A stretch of DNA of 64,000 nucleotides. It comes from Photobacterium kishitanii. Its GTDB lineage: Bacteria > Pseudomonadota > Gammaproteobacteria > Enterobacterales > Vibrionaceae. Position 1 is the stretch's first letter. Every line of letters starts with the position of its first letter. Below the pieces are notes generated by a model, which saw only the letters and a list, made by a program, of their open reading frames with translations, was not told where the DNA came from and searched no databases. The translations under genes and the position numbers were made by a program. Location of the stretch: positions 62,001 to 126,000 of the forward strand of contig NZ_PYON01000002.1 of the NCBI RefSeq assembly GCF_003026355.1, read 5' to 3'. Shown piece after piece: positions 51,812 to 61,746 of the stretch.

Positions 51812-52150
51812 CTATTTTTTACCTGAGAATAATATGTCTTTTTGCTTATTTTTATTCGACCAGAAATTAATATTAAACTGAGCATCATCTGATAACTCAA
51901 TACGATGCCAGTATTGTGGTGGGCTGGTAGCAAATTGACCCGCATTTATTTCTACCCGTATTTCAGGTTCAGTTGCAGTACTATTTGCAAAGCCATAATA
52001 AATAACTTGACCCTCCATGACACATAATTGACCAAATACATCTTCAGCAGTGTTGTGATGCGATAAAAGTACTGGTGGTACGTTTTTTTTAGTAAAAAAT
52101 GATGTTGAACGTTGAATTGTCCAATTTTCTGGAATTCTCAAATGACTCAT
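51812..52150 (-). CDS. DUF1971 (TehB/YeaR-like) cupin-type protein
   Basis: 112 aa. Family pattern: ENWTIQRSTSFFTKKNVPPVLLSHHNTAEDVFGQLCVMEGQVIYY, then QFATSPPQYWHRIELSDDAQFNINFW. The paired His (SHHNT) and later His in WHRI fit a metal-binding beta barrel. Relatives are linked to tellurite or nitrite/oxidative stress, but the reaction is unknown. The first gene of a two-gene operon with a Fur-like palindrome 72 nt upstream. Confidence 0.85.
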   Translation of the reverse strand: MSHLRIPENWTIQRSTSFFTKKNVPPVLLSHHNTAEDVFGQLCVMEGQVIYYGFANSTATEPEIRVEINAGQFATSPPQYWHRIELSDDAQFNINFWSNKNKQKDILFSGKK

Positions 52151-52221
52151 ATAAACCTCAACTTTTTAATTCAAAAAAAACATGTATTAATAATACATGT
52201 TTAAGTTGATAGTTCAATGTA

Positions 52222-52240
52222 AATGATAATTTTTATCATT
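52222..52240. promoter_or_regulatory. Fur-like box upstream of DUF1971-dNK operon
   Basis: AATGATAATTTTTATCATT, an exact palindrome apart from the centre and matching the Fur consensus at 17 of 19 positions. Confidence 0.7.
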
Positions 52241-52456
52241 AAGTTGTTCGTCTTGGTACGAAAATCATCGCTATCATCATTGGGCGAATTTAATCATTTA
52301 TTATTTATCTATCTGTTTTTTTATTGTTTTTTATTGGTGTGGGAGGTGGTGTTATATCTTGGGTAGAATGTCTTAATGTTAGAGTGAAATGTGAGCAAGT
52401 AAGATTGGTTTGCTGAGAGAAGAATAGATTTGTTTAACAGGTTCTGTATGTCATAC

Positions 52457-52484
52457 AAAGGCCGCAGTGGGTGCGGCCTTTTGT
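52457..52484 (+). terminator. Terminator-like hairpin
   Basis: AAAGGCCGCA and TGCGGCCTTT, GTGGG loop, T-rich tail on the plus strand. It lies just past the NiCoT gene stop and would also work weakly for the minus strand. Confidence 0.6.
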
Positions 52485-52511
52485 TTTAAGTAAAAGATGT
52501 TAATCAACTGG

Positions 52512-53537
52512 TCAACTGGTCAATTGGTCAAGTTTGTCATAACTACGCAGTTTATAATTGAGGATAGATAATACCCAACAACCAATGAATATTGCGATAA
52601 CAGCAATACCAACCATACCGAAGTGATCGGTCATTAGATTAATAGCATCCCAAAAAGAACCCGTTAACTTTAAACTTGATGCTAGTGCGCTAAGTGCTTC
52701 TAAGCCACCAATGATGACTGCGACAATGACTGATATTCCAGTGATGGTCATATTGTAATAGAGTTTACGTGACGGTTTTGAAAACGCCCACCCATAGGCT
52801 CCGACCATGACTAGATTATCAAGGGTATCAATTAATGACATGCCAACGGTAAATAAAATCGGGAAGATCATGATTAACCAAATATTCATCCCTTGAGAGG
52901 CATTGGTCGCTGATAATGCTAATAAGGTAATTTCACTCGCGGTATCAAAACCAAGTCCAAAGAGGAAGCCAATAAAATACATATGCCAGCTTTTATTTAT
53001 AAATTTAAATGAAAAGTGGAAAAGTTTATTTAATGGTCCGGTTAATTGAATATTTAAATCCGCATCGGATGGGCGAATACCTTGTTTATAGGCATTAAAT
53101 TTTTTATAGACCGATAGAAATATACGAAGGTTGATATAGGCCATAATTAATAAAAATAAAATTGATACGCTCGTGCCAATAATACCGCCAATATCACTAA
53201 TAAAAGGGATTTTTGATTTAAAGGTGCCAACGGTTAGCGCAATTGCTGCTGCAGCTAACATTACAATCGTTGAATGACCTAATGAGAAAAAAGTGCCGAT
53301 AGTGATTGGCTTTTTACCTTGCTGCATCATTTTACGGGTAGTGGTATCAATTGCCGCAATATGGTCAGCATCTACCGCGTGACGTAAGCCTAATGACCAT
53401 GCTAAGAGTGACATTCCAAGCATTTCAGGGTGTTGATGAAAGGCAATTACCGCAATTACCCAGACGGTTATATTGATAAATATAAGGCTAGATACCAGCC
53501 ATATCGCATTTTTTTTGGTGTTATCGCTGATTTTCAT
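52512..53537 (-). CDS. NiCoT-family nickel/cobalt permease
   Basis: 341 aa, about eight membrane helices. The signature RHAVDADHIAAID (HX4DH, about residue 52) in helix 2 binds the metal. The second signature is GFLFGLGFDTASEI (about 190). TTRKMMQQGKKP follows the first. It imports Ni2+ and/or Co2+ at high affinity; Ni would serve urease or hydrogenase, Co would serve B12, and neither pathway is in the window. Single gene; the upstream 380 bp has a symmetric TATCATTTTTAAATGAT stretch that may bind a metal regulator. Confidence 0.93.
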   Translation of the reverse strand: MKISDNTKKNAIWLVSSLIFINITVWVIAVIAFHQHPEMLGMSLLAWSLGLRHAVDADHIAAIDTTTRKMMQQGKKPITIGTFFSLGHSTIVMLAAAAIALTVGTFKSKIPFISDIGGIIGTSVSILFLLIMAYINLRIFLSVYKKFNAYKQGIRPSDADLNIQLTGPLNKLFHFSFKFINKSWHMYFIGFLFGLGFDTASEITLLALSATNASQGMNIWLIMIFPILFTVGMSLIDTLDNLVMVGAYGWAFSKPSRKLYYNMTITGISVIVAVIIGGLEALSALASSLKLTGSFWDAINLMTDHFGMVGIAVIAIFIGCWVLSILNYKLRSYDKLDQLTS

Positions 53538-53919
53538 TAGATGTAGTCTCTAATATTTGTTGTTTATAATAAAAAGTTACGCTGCGAGGGTGAGTAAAAT
53601 TTACTGTTTATCAACAACACAAAGCAAATATAATATCTCTGTTTTTAATAATAGTTATCATTCTCTTTTCTTTAATTGTTATGTAAATTTAAGTATTGGT
53701 ATCATGTGATTAAGTTTATTATTTTCATATGGTTATCATTTTTAAATGATGGTTTTAATACCATGTTTTATGTGTGCTTATTATTTCTCTGTCATTATAA
53801 ACATCCCTAAGGCGGATGTATTTATTTTTTGAGGGTTGTTATATATCAAAAAGTAGCACAGTATATTTTGGCTCTTTAATTTGATAATTAGTTTAAAATA
53901 ATAAATAAAGGTGAATGTT
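53538..53919. other. Divergent intergenic region, NiCoT / tpx
   Basis: No ORF. Dyad ATCATTT-TTA-AATGAT near 53736, plus AGTTATCATT near 53655. Either may be a metal-responsive operator; neither is a full Fur box. Confidence 0.4.
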
Positions 53920-54417
53920 ATGTCAGTAACAGCTGAAGGAAAAAAAGTATCAATTTCAGGTTCATTTCCACAATCAGGGCAGCAAGCGCCTGAGTTTACA
54001 CTTTGTGCCGCTGATCTAAGTGATTTAACACTCAGCTCATTAAAAGGAAAGAAGGTTGTTTTAAATATCTTCCCAAGTGTTGATACTCCAACTTGTGCGA
54101 TGAGTGTTCGTGCCTTTAATAAAGCTGCTGCAGATGTCACTAATACAGTGGTAGTGTGCATCTCCGCTGATTTACCGTTTGCAACTAGTCGTTTCTGTGC
54201 TGCTGAAGGCATTGAAAATGTTAAAACAGCGTCGTTCTTCCGTGCGCCTGAATTTACCCAAGACTACGGCGTTAATATTAATGCCGGTCCTTTAAAAGGC
54301 TTAGCGGCTCGTGCGGTGATTGTTATTAATGAGGACGGACAAGTCATCTACAGTGAGCTTGTTGCTGAAATTAAAGATGAACCAAACTATGAAGCAGCAA
54401 TAACGGCTTTACGCTAA
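53920..54417 (+). CDS. tpx: Thiol peroxidase
   Basis: 165 aa atypical 2-Cys peroxiredoxin. The peroxidatic Cys is in PSVDTPTCAMS (about residue 60) and the resolving Cys in ATSRFCAAEG (about 94). It reduces lipid hydroperoxides and H2O2 with thioredoxin. The ATG is preferred over a GTG 9 bp upstream: AAGG-type site is correctly placed. Single gene with its own terminator. Confidence 0.97.
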   Translation: MSVTAEGKKVSISGSFPQSGQQAPEFTLCAADLSDLTLSSLKGKKVVLNIFPSVDTPTCAMSVRAFNKAAADVTNTVVVCISADLPFATSRFCAAEGIENVKTASFFRAPEFTQDYGVNINAGPLKGLAARAVIVINEDGQVIYSELVAEIKDEPNYEAAITALR

Positions 54418-54424
54418 AATTATT

Positions 54425-54450
54425 CCCCTATAGCCCATAGGCTATGGGGG
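54425..54450 (+). terminator. Terminator of tpx
   Basis: CCCCTATAGCC and GGCTATGGGG with one bulged base, CATA loop, then TCTTT. Confidence 0.65.
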
Positions 54451-54583
54451 TCTTTAGCTTCTATTTTGTTCGGCTTCGTTTATTATTACGGCTTATTCTT
54501 TTTATAGAAAGATGCGTTTTAAGATAATAGCCATACCCATAAAGCAATAGTTATCCCTATTTATAGTGTTAATAAAAATCATA

Positions 54584-54599
54584 AAGCAAACGATTGCCT
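54584..54599. promoter_or_regulatory. PurR-like operator upstream of purine permease
   Basis: AAGCAAACGATTGCCT fits the PurR consensus ACGCAAACGTTTGCGT at the core (GCAAACG-TTGC). It lies about 210 bp before the gene, which encodes purine uptake, so the match is meaningful but position is distant. Confidence 0.55.
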
Positions 54600-54811
54600 T
54601 TGGTTTTTTTTCAGGTAAAATCCCGCCATCTTAAATTCTGCTTGGTTAATATTAACGAACAATTCATTACGCAATATATTGAACAATAAGTGTTTATTGT
54701 TCTGATGTGTTATTTGTTGATGGTGAATTGTCATAATTCAATATCAACAATATTAGCTGCAGTTTATACGCAATAGCTGCCTCGTTAGTTTATTAATTGG
54801 TATAACGAAAC

Positions 54812-56146
54812 ATGATTAATATTGATGAAAAAATATCACTGCCTCGCTCTCTTTCTTTAGGTGCGCAACATGTTTTAGCGATGGATTTATATATTGTTCC
54901 TATTATTTTAGCGGGTTTATTATCATTAACTGTAGCTGATACTTCGGCACTGATTCAAATGACATTTGTGGTCGCAGGACTAGCAACCATTATTCAATCA
55001 CGGTGTTTATTAAAATTACCCGTCATGCAAGGCCCGTCTTATATACCTATTGGTGCTATTGCGGCGATTGGCCAAACCATGGGAATGGGGGCGGTTTATG
55101 GCGCATTAATTCCAGTTGCATTATTGGTAGCATTACTAGGTAAGCCCTTAAATTTATTTAGTAAAGCGGTGAGAAAACTGGTGCCACCAATCGTTGGGGG
55201 AACAGTGATCATTGTGGTGGGGATATCATTATTACCGATCGCGTTTAATGGTATTTACAGTGGTGAACGTCCCACTGCAAATGTTGTGATTGCACTGGTG
55301 AGTATGGTGTCACTGTCGAGCTTTATTTTATTGGGCTGTTTATTTAAATCATTGCATTGGTTGCGGTTAACCTCGGTGTTAAGTGCAATTGTATTAGGTA
55401 CGTTGACTGCATCTTTTTATGGCATGACAGATTTTTCATCAGTGGCGACTGCGGCTTGGTTTGAATTGCCGAGTTTATTACCTTTTGGAGCGTTAACATT
55501 TGATCCGATTGCCATTTTGACGATGCTGTTTATCTCAATGATTGTGTTAGTTGAAACCACTGGCACATGGTGCGCTGTGAGTGCAGTGACTGGGGTTGAG
55601 TTAAAAGATGAGCGTTTAAACCGCGGTGCAACGGGTGAAGCTGTCGGGCATTTCTTTTGTGCAGCATTAGGTGGGAGCCCTGTTACGGGTTATTCAACCA
55701 ATGCTGGCATTATTGCAGTAACTGGCGTTGCTTCGCGTCGTGCTATTATTGCCGGTGGCTTTATTTTGTTATTACTTGGATTAGTGCCTAAATTAACCAG
55801 TATCATTGCTTCTATTCCACATGCAGTGATTTCGGGGATTTTTACCGTTATTTGCGTTGTGATTGCGATGAATGGTTTTCGCGTTATTCAACATATTAAC
55901 CTTAATGAACGTAATATGTTGGTGGTTGGTTTACCGATTATGTTGTCACTGGGCGCAGTATTAATGCCTCGTGAATTAGTTTACGCATTGCCGGAATTAA
56001 TTGGTTATTTAGTTAATTCAGGGATTGCGATTGGTGCATTAGCCGCAGTAATACTGAATTTTGTTTTACCGAATGAACCTCAAATTGTAGCTGCTGAAAT
56101 GGCAACTCAAACCGCGACTCAAACAAAAACAGAGACTAATGCATGA
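54812..56146 (+). CDS. NCS2-family purine permease (xanthine/guanine/uracil type)
   Basis: 444 aa, about 12-14 helices. Family blocks are GAQHVLAMDLYIVPIILAG near residue 17, MQGPSYIPIGAIAA (about 70), PPIVGGTVIIVVGISLLP (about 125) and SPVTGYSTNAGIIAVTGVASR (about 290). It imports a purine or uracil with H+. The guanine deaminase gene overlaps its stop (ATGA), so the substrate is probably guanine or a related purine. The C-terminal QTATQTKTETNA tail is a polar extension. Confidence 0.92.
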   Translation: MINIDEKISLPRSLSLGAQHVLAMDLYIVPIILAGLLSLTVADTSALIQMTFVVAGLATIIQSRCLLKLPVMQGPSYIPIGAIAAIGQTMGMGAVYGALIPVALLVALLGKPLNLFSKAVRKLVPPIVGGTVIIVVGISLLPIAFNGIYSGERPTANVVIALVSMVSLSSFILLGCLFKSLHWLRLTSVLSAIVLGTLTASFYGMTDFSSVATAAWFELPSLLPFGALTFDPIAILTMLFISMIVLVETTGTWCAVSAVTGVELKDERLNRGATGEAVGHFFCAALGGSPVTGYSTNAGIIAVTGVASRRAIIAGGFILLLLGLVPKLTSIIASIPHAVISGIFTVICVVIAMNGFRVIQHINLNERNMLVVGLPIMLSLGAVLMPRELVYALPELIGYLVNSGIAIGALAAVILNFVLPNEPQIVAAEMATQTATQTKTETNA

Positions 56147-57510
56147 TTGATATAACGATGATCAAATTTGCCGTTGTTGCTGATTGCTTTCATTGTCCGG
56201 TTAAAGGTGAGTTTGAGTTTAATGTTGATTGGTTATTATTAATCGATCATCAAGGGGATATAGCTGCAACCTATATTCCTCAACATCCACAATATGCCGA
56301 TTTATTAGCGATATTTAAACGCAATAGCATTTTACACGTGATACCTAAAGGCGAATATTTATTACCGGGTTTAGTTGATTTACATTGCCATGCACCGCAA
56401 TGGCCACAAGCGGGTAAAGGGCTTGATTTACCCTTGTATGATTGGCTACAAAATTACACTTTTCCGCTTGAAAATCGTTATTCAGATAATGCCTTTGCAG
56501 CGATGGTATACCAAGATGTTACCAAAACATTATTAGCAAATGGCACTACCAGTGCGGTCTACTTTGCGTCTATTCACCGTCAATCGACAGAGTTACTTGC
56601 ACAAACATGTTTGAATGTCGGTCAACGTGCTTTTGTTGGTAAAGTGAATATGGACAATAGCGAACAGTGCCCAACATATTATTGTGAGCCTAGTGTTACT
56701 GCCGCGATTGATGAGACGGAATTGTTTGTTAATAACGTGTTTGAGCTTGCGGGTAACCAGTCACGATTAGTGCGTCCGGTAATTACACCGCGGTTTGTGC
56801 CAAGCTGTACTAGTGAGTTATTACAGCAATTAGGCGGATTAGTTCAGCGTTATGATCTGCACATGCAAACTCATTGCTCTGAAAGTGATTGGGCGCGTGA
56901 TTACAGCATGCAACATTACGGTGCCAGTGATGTCACGATTTACGCGGATATGGGATTACTAAATAATAAATCGATTCTGGCACATTCTATTTTTCTAAAT
57001 GATGCCGATATCGAAAAAATTAAGCAATTTAATGCAGGTGTTGGCCATTGTCCATTATCTAATATGTATTTTGCTAATGCAGCAATGCCAGCACGTGAGT
57101 TGTTAGATTTAGGTGTTCAAGTGGGCTTAGGAAGTGATATCGCAGGTGCGCCATCACCGTCTATTTTTCGAGCTAGTTTTGATGCTGTGAGTCATTCTCG
57201 TGTACGTGAAGAAGGGGTGAATATTTACTTACCGGCTTCTAAGCGTGGCACTGCCAATGTGCGTATCAGTTTTGTGGAAGCATTTTGGATGGCAACGGTT
57301 GGCGGTGGGCAAGTTCTTGATGCTAAAGTGGGTTTATTCAATCAGGGTTACCACTTTGATGCGATTGTCATTAAGTCTAATTCTGCTATTGGTAATTTAC
57401 GCATTTGGCCTGAATTTGACAGTGCAAAAGATATTCTAGAAAAAATAATCACTTTAGCTCAGCCTGAAAACGTGGCTAAAGTATGGGTACAAGGTGAAGT
57501 AGTTATTTAA
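56143..57510 (+). CDS. guaD: Guanine deaminase
   Basis: 455 aa amidohydrolase. Zn ligands are in PGLVDLHCHAPQW (His-x-His, about residue 84), MQTHCSES (about 244), LAHSIFL (about 282) and GLGSDIAGAP (Asp, about 330). The sequence is typical of GuaD. It hydrolyses guanine to xanthine and ammonia. Start overlaps the permease stop by 4 bp; an in-frame ATG at MIKFAVV is possible. The pair takes up and deaminates guanine for nitrogen or salvage. Confidence 0.95.
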   Translation: MIDITMIKFAVVADCFHCPVKGEFEFNVDWLLLIDHQGDIAATYIPQHPQYADLLAIFKRNSILHVIPKGEYLLPGLVDLHCHAPQWPQAGKGLDLPLYDWLQNYTFPLENRYSDNAFAAMVYQDVTKTLLANGTTSAVYFASIHRQSTELLAQTCLNVGQRAFVGKVNMDNSEQCPTYYCEPSVTAAIDETELFVNNVFELAGNQSRLVRPVITPRFVPSCTSELLQQLGGLVQRYDLHMQTHCSESDWARDYSMQHYGASDVTIYADMGLLNNKSILAHSIFLNDADIEKIKQFNAGVGHCPLSNMYFANAAMPARELLDLGVQVGLGSDIAGAPSPSIFRASFDAVSHSRVREEGVNIYLPASKRGTANVRISFVEAFWMATVGGGQVLDAKVGLFNQGYHFDAIVIKSNSAIGNLRIWPEFDSAKDILEKIITLAQPENVAKVWVQGEVVI

Positions 57511-57549
57511 TTTCGTTATTCTATTTGTTAATTATCAGCTTATTGATAA

Positions 57550-57588
57550 TGCCGTTATATGTTTATGCATATAGCGGTTTTTTTATCT
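57550..57588 (+). terminator. Terminator of permease-guaD operon
   Basis: CCGTTATATG and CATATAGCGG (one G-T pair), TTTATG loop, followed by T7. Confidence 0.85.
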
Positions 57589-57802
57589 TTAATATAATGA
57601 AAAGTGTGATATTGAGCCAAGAGTAGCGGTTAGAAGAATATGCGGTATGTCACAGCGTATAATTGCTGCTACAAAAAGCCAGTGAATGCGTTATTTATCC
57701 TATATATCCTAATGTAAACTTTATTGATAATCCTGCCAGTATTTTTAACTGTAGTTATAAAAATAACAAGCTACAGACAATGTGATGAGCTAGGGAATGG
57801 AT

Positions 57803-60295
57803 ATGTCGACAATAAAAATAATGCCTTTGACGCTGATGGTCGCGGCAGTACTTGCTGGGTGTAACAATGAAACCATATATAACACTACCACGGTTGTGCC
57901 AGATAAAGATCGACCAGCGATTGAGTTAACGGGTAATACTAAGTTTGTCGACCCATTTATTGGCACTGGCTTTAACGGCCATACATTCCCTGGTGCAGTG
58001 GTTCCTGAAGGTATGATCCAATTATCACCAGATACTGAATTGCTCGGGTGGCACTCTTCATCAGGTTATCATTACGATAAAGATACCTTATTTGGTTTTT
58101 CTCATACCCACTTAAGTGGTACTGGTATGGGGGGATTAGGGGATATTTCATTTTTACCTTTTAGCGAAGATAACCAAAATTACATTGAAGGTAATGATGA
58201 TTACCGTAAAGCTATTTCAGTTAAAATGGATAAAACAACTGAACATGCGGAAGTTGGTTATTATAGTGTCGAAATTGCAGATAATAATATTAAAGCAGAA
58301 TTAACCGCTTCGGAACGTGTTGGTTTTCACCGCTATACTTATCCTCAAGGTGCTGATCAGAAATTAAAAATTGATTTAAATTCGATTTTAAACAGTGACT
58401 GGGGTTCTACTTCATTACGTAATCAATTAACCGTTAGCGATGATGGTTATACGATTACGGGTGAAAGAGATGCTGCCCATTTTTCTGGATGGGCTAAAAA
58501 TCAGAAAATTTTCTTCCATGCAACGTTTGATAAAAAAATCAAACATGTAGTTATTCTTGCTAATGGTAAAGTTGTGGATGGCTTAACGGCAGAGCATGTT
58601 TCAGAATTACTGAGAGATGACGCTGGTAAGCCACTTAAACGTACTAAAGCTGACGTTACCGCCTATGTTGAATTTGAAGCAGGTGATACTCAAGTCGTGA
58701 ATGCCGCAGTGGCTATTTCTGCCGTTAGTGCTGATGGTGCGAAAGCTAACCATGACGCAGAAGCACATCAATCCTTTGATGAAGCTCGAACAGCTGCGAT
58801 AAAGAAATGGCAACGCGCCCTAAATTTTGATGTTAAAGGTGGTACCTCTGAGCAAAAAGAGATTTTCTATACCGCGCTTTACCATACAAAAATTGCCCCT
58901 CAAGTGCATCAAGATGTCACCGGTGAATTTAGAGGGATGGGGAAAGGTTCTATTCGTAATGGTGACGGTAATTACTCGATTGCCTATGGTCAAGCAACGG
59001 CAGAACAACCTAACTTTTCGGTCTATTCACTGTGGGATACCTTCCGCGCTTTACACCCACTAAAAACCATTACCGAGCCTGAGCGCGCAGTACAGTACGC
59101 TAAAAATATGGTTCAAAAGTGGGAGGAGAGTGGTTTATTGCCAAAGTGGGAACATTTGGGTGATGAAACTGGCACCATGATTGGTTATCCAGCAGTCGCG
59201 GTTATTGCTGATGCTATCACTAAATTCCCTGATGCATTTACGCCACAAGAGAAACAACAGGCGTTGCAAGCAGCAGTAGAGTCATCGACTTATGATAACC
59301 ATACGACATTAGCACAAGAGTGGGATCTCGATGTTTTAAAACGGGTGTTACCTGAGGCGATTAAGTTTTCTCAGCAGCATGGTTTTGTGCCGGTAGCTAA
59401 TGAGAATACTGAGAATATTAAAGAATCGGTGTCTTACGGCTTAGAAAATGCGTTTTATGATTGGGCGATTGCACAAATAGCAAAAGCGGCCGGTAATCCA
59501 CAACTTGAGCAACAATATTTAGAGCGCTCACAAGCATTTCAACGTTACTTTGATCACAATCCAACCGAGTATGCTAAGCATGGTGTAACTGGGTTTATGC
59601 GCCCATTAACCATGGATGGTGAGTTTATTTCACCATTTGATCCGTATAAAACCGCCCATGAATCTGGCCCATATGCTGAAGGTAATGCATGGCAGTGGAC
59701 ATGGTTTGTACCGCACGATATTAATGGTCTTCAAGCTCAAATGGGCGGGCAGGCAGCGTTTGCTCAAAACCTAGATGCTACCTTTACTGCTGGCAGTGAA
59801 GGCACAGAAACTGCTGATATGTCTGGCATGATTGGCCAAGTTGCGTTTGGTAATGAGCCTTCGCACCATATTCCATACCTTTATAATTGGACGGCTGAGC
59901 CTTGGAAAACCCAAGAGGTTGTCGATTACATTTTAGATGAAATGTACTTTGCTGAGCCTGCTGGCATTATTGGTAATGAAGATGTGGGTTCAATGTCAGC
60001 TTGGTATGTGATGTCGGCAATGGGTTTCTATCAAGTTAATGCGGCAGAGCCGGTATATACCGTTGGGCGTCCGTTATTTGATGAAGTACGTTTACCTGTT
60101 AAAGATGGCTTCTTTACTGTCAAGGCATTAAATAACGCCGATGATAATATGTATATTAAATCGGTTTCAATTAATGGTAAGGCTTTAGATAACGGATTGT
60201 TCTTCAATCACTCAGAGTTTAAAGCGGGCGGTGAGCTGAAATTTGTGATGACAGGTGATAAATCACAAGTCATGAAATTACCAATGGTTGAATAA
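57803..60295 (+). CDS. GH92 alpha-mannosidase, lipoprotein
   Basis: 830 aa. The start at MSTIKIMPL has GGGA 6 nt upstream; another ATG 6 bp earlier would place the ribosome site too close. A lipobox (VLAGC) gives lipidated Cys near 19. Domain N is a beta-sandwich (NPFIGTGF-NGHTFPGA; THLSGTGMGGLGD), and the C-terminal (alpha/alpha)6 domain has WDTFRALHP, GNEPSHHIPYLYNWTAEPW and GNEDVGSMSAWYVMSAMGFY. Glu/Asp in these motifs bind calcium and catalyse hydrolysis with inversion. It releases mannose from alpha-mannans or N-glycans. Terminator 17 bp after the stop. Confidence 0.95.
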   Translation: MSTIKIMPLTLMVAAVLAGCNNETIYNTTTVVPDKDRPAIELTGNTKFVDPFIGTGFNGHTFPGAVVPEGMIQLSPDTELLGWHSSSGYHYDKDTLFGFSHTHLSGTGMGGLGDISFLPFSEDNQNYIEGNDDYRKAISVKMDKTTEHAEVGYYSVEIADNNIKAELTASERVGFHRYTYPQGADQKLKIDLNSILNSDWGSTSLRNQLTVSDDGYTITGERDAAHFSGWAKNQKIFFHATFDKKIKHVVILANGKVVDGLTAEHVSELLRDDAGKPLKRTKADVTAYVEFEAGDTQVVNAAVAISAVSADGAKANHDAEAHQSFDEARTAAIKKWQRALNFDVKGGTSEQKEIFYTALYHTKIAPQVHQDVTGEFRGMGKGSIRNGDGNYSIAYGQATAEQPNFSVYSLWDTFRALHPLKTITEPERAVQYAKNMVQKWEESGLLPKWEHLGDETGTMIGYPAVAVIADAITKFPDAFTPQEKQQALQAAVESSTYDNHTTLAQEWDLDVLKRVLPEAIKFSQQHGFVPVANENTENIKESVSYGLENAFYDWAIAQIAKAAGNPQLEQQYLERSQAFQRYFDHNPTEYAKHGVTGFMRPLTMDGEFISPFDPYKTAHESGPYAEGNAWQWTWFVPHDINGLQAQMGGQAAFAQNLDATFTAGSEGTETADMSGMIGQVAFGNEPSHHIPYLYNWTAEPWKTQEVVDYILDEMYFAEPAGIIGNEDVGSMSAWYVMSAMGFYQVNAAEPVYTVGRPLFDEVRLPVKDGFFTVKALNNADDNMYIKSVSINGKALDNGLFFNHSEFKAGGELKFVMTGDKSQVMKLPMVE

Positions 60296-60311
60296 ATCAC
60301 TAATAATAAAT

Positions 60312-60343
60312 AAAAAGGGAAGTTTAATTAACTTCCCTTTTTT
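60312..60343 (+). terminator. Terminator of GH92 gene
   Basis: AAAAAGGGAAGTT and AACTTCCCTTTTTT arms around a TAATT centre. Confidence 0.9.
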
Positions 60344-60391
60344 ATTCATTGTAATTACAACTATTAAATATAAAAAGTAGGGTCGTAAAAT

Positions 60392-61018
60392 TTAATTATT
60401 TGAAGTTTGATGCTTAAAGTAGCTATAAACATAATTTATTGACGCATAAAACATCAAAACATATCCTAATAGCTCAGAACTTTCTTCGGCAATATTTTTT
60501 ACTATACGATGGTAATCATGCCCTAAAACTTGATGCCACATGCTTCCCATACCAAATAATCGGGAGTATACCAAGGTGATACCAAGCCCTAAACATAGGA
60601 TTGGAAAATAGTTGTTTTTCATAAACTCAGCTAAGGCTGAAAGCGTTTGTTCTCGTTCTTGAGAAGCATAAATAACGGTAATGAGTGCTATTATGGATGC
60701 GGGATAAACCCAAAAACCATGAAAGACTAATTGATCAAAAAATAAGTCTAGCTCTCTAATTAGCATACAGCTAAAAAAACCAGCAATAAGAAAGGCACAA
60801 CGCCTATATAATGCTTGAGTCATGCCTAAATAAGCAAATGAAATGGAACAGCCGAATAATAATAACTCCTGAGTATATTCAGTTAACGATTGCTCCGGAA
60901 TGTTATTTTTTAAATAAATAACATCATAGTTTATAATAATAAATGGGGTTGTTAATATCACTAAAAGAAAAATAAAATTAATGATTTTTAAAAAAATTAT
61001 ATTAGTATCTGAACGCAT
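60392..61018 (-). CDS. Multi-span membrane protein (208 aa), unknown
   Basis: About six hydrophobic segments: IINFIFLLVILTTPFIII, TQELLLFGCSISFAYLG, CAFLIAGFFSCMLI, FWVYPASIIALITVIYA, YFPILCLGLGITLVYSRLF and LLGYVLMFYASINYVYSYF. Charged residues RELDLFFDQLVFHGFW and VLGHDYHRIVKNIAEESSE lie in loops or the membrane border, with His/Glu that could bind metal. Family not recognised. It stands between two GH92 genes on the opposite strand, so a link to mannose use is only positional. Confidence 0.65.
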   Translation of the reverse strand: MRSDTNIIFLKIINFIFLLVILTTPFIIINYDVIYLKNNIPEQSLTEYTQELLLFGCSISFAYLGMTQALYRRCAFLIAGFFSCMLIRELDLFFDQLVFHGFWVYPASIIALITVIYASQEREQTLSALAEFMKNNYFPILCLGLGITLVYSRLFGMGSMWHQVLGHDYHRIVKNIAEESSELLGYVLMFYASINYVYSYFKHQTSNN

Positions 61019-61746
61019 GTTATTACCAGTGGTATGGTTAAGCTATAAATTCTATTTCTTGTTTATCAGCATAAATAAAATATAGATATGATTGCAATGC
61101 TTATTTATATAAGTTCAGTATATGTTCAGAATTGTAATTTAGTAATGGTCATTTTTTCGATGAAATAAATATTCCGATCTAGGGTGTTGTTGTTATTTTT
61201 ATTGTTTTATTTCATAGTGTTATGTTATTTGTTTTTTTAGTGCCCAAATAAAAATTTAATATTTATTAAAATCATTATTACTGCTAAGTAATAATGATTT
61301 TACGAGGGAAGATTATTCATATGGTTTTATTGTTGTTGTTTTTGAGTTAAAACCAACGCAAAAAAGCAATGTTTAAGTGATAACTATTGGATAAATATCT
61401 CGCTATAAATAAAAAACATTACAATGAGGAGTTAATATTTGTACAAATAGCATTTATTTTCATCTTAAATATTAATATTTAATAAAGTAAAAATAGTTCT
61501 ACTTCCGCATGTTTATTATAAAATGAAATAACAAATATTATAATGGTCTGCAAAAAATAATTTAAAACGGATAGTTAATATATTGAAGCAATGTCACTAA
61601 ATTATCTTTCAGTTATAAAAATCCAGTAAATGTTCTTTTTTGCTACTACTTAAAGGTTATGTTTGTTTTTATTATTGAGCAATAGCTAGTTGACGATAGA
61701 TTTCTCTATGTCGCTTCCCAATAATAAATAATATAGGTCGAAAATA
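61019..61746. other. Intergenic region upstream of last GH92 gene
   Basis: About 730 bp, AT-rich, no ORF supported. Its notable feature is the perfect dyad at 61268-61301. Confidence 0.45.
61268..61301. promoter_or_regulatory. Perfect 15-bp inverted repeat
   Basis: AAAATCATTATTACT-GCTA-AGTAATAATGATTTT. No long T-run follows on the plus strand, so it may be an operator or a weak bidirectional terminator for the minus-strand gene. Confidence 0.5.

Noticed and set aside
53640..53760. Full Fur box upstream of the nickel/cobalt permease
   Set aside because: The dyads present match the Fur pattern only in part; kept as an undefined metal-type operator.
54640..54811. Purine riboswitch before the purine permease
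   Set aside because: The conserved loop sequences of the purine aptamer are not present; a PurR-like site further upstream explains control better.
57245..57439. 64-aa ORF within guaD in another frame
   Set aside because: Lies wholly inside a strongly conserved gene and has no independent support.
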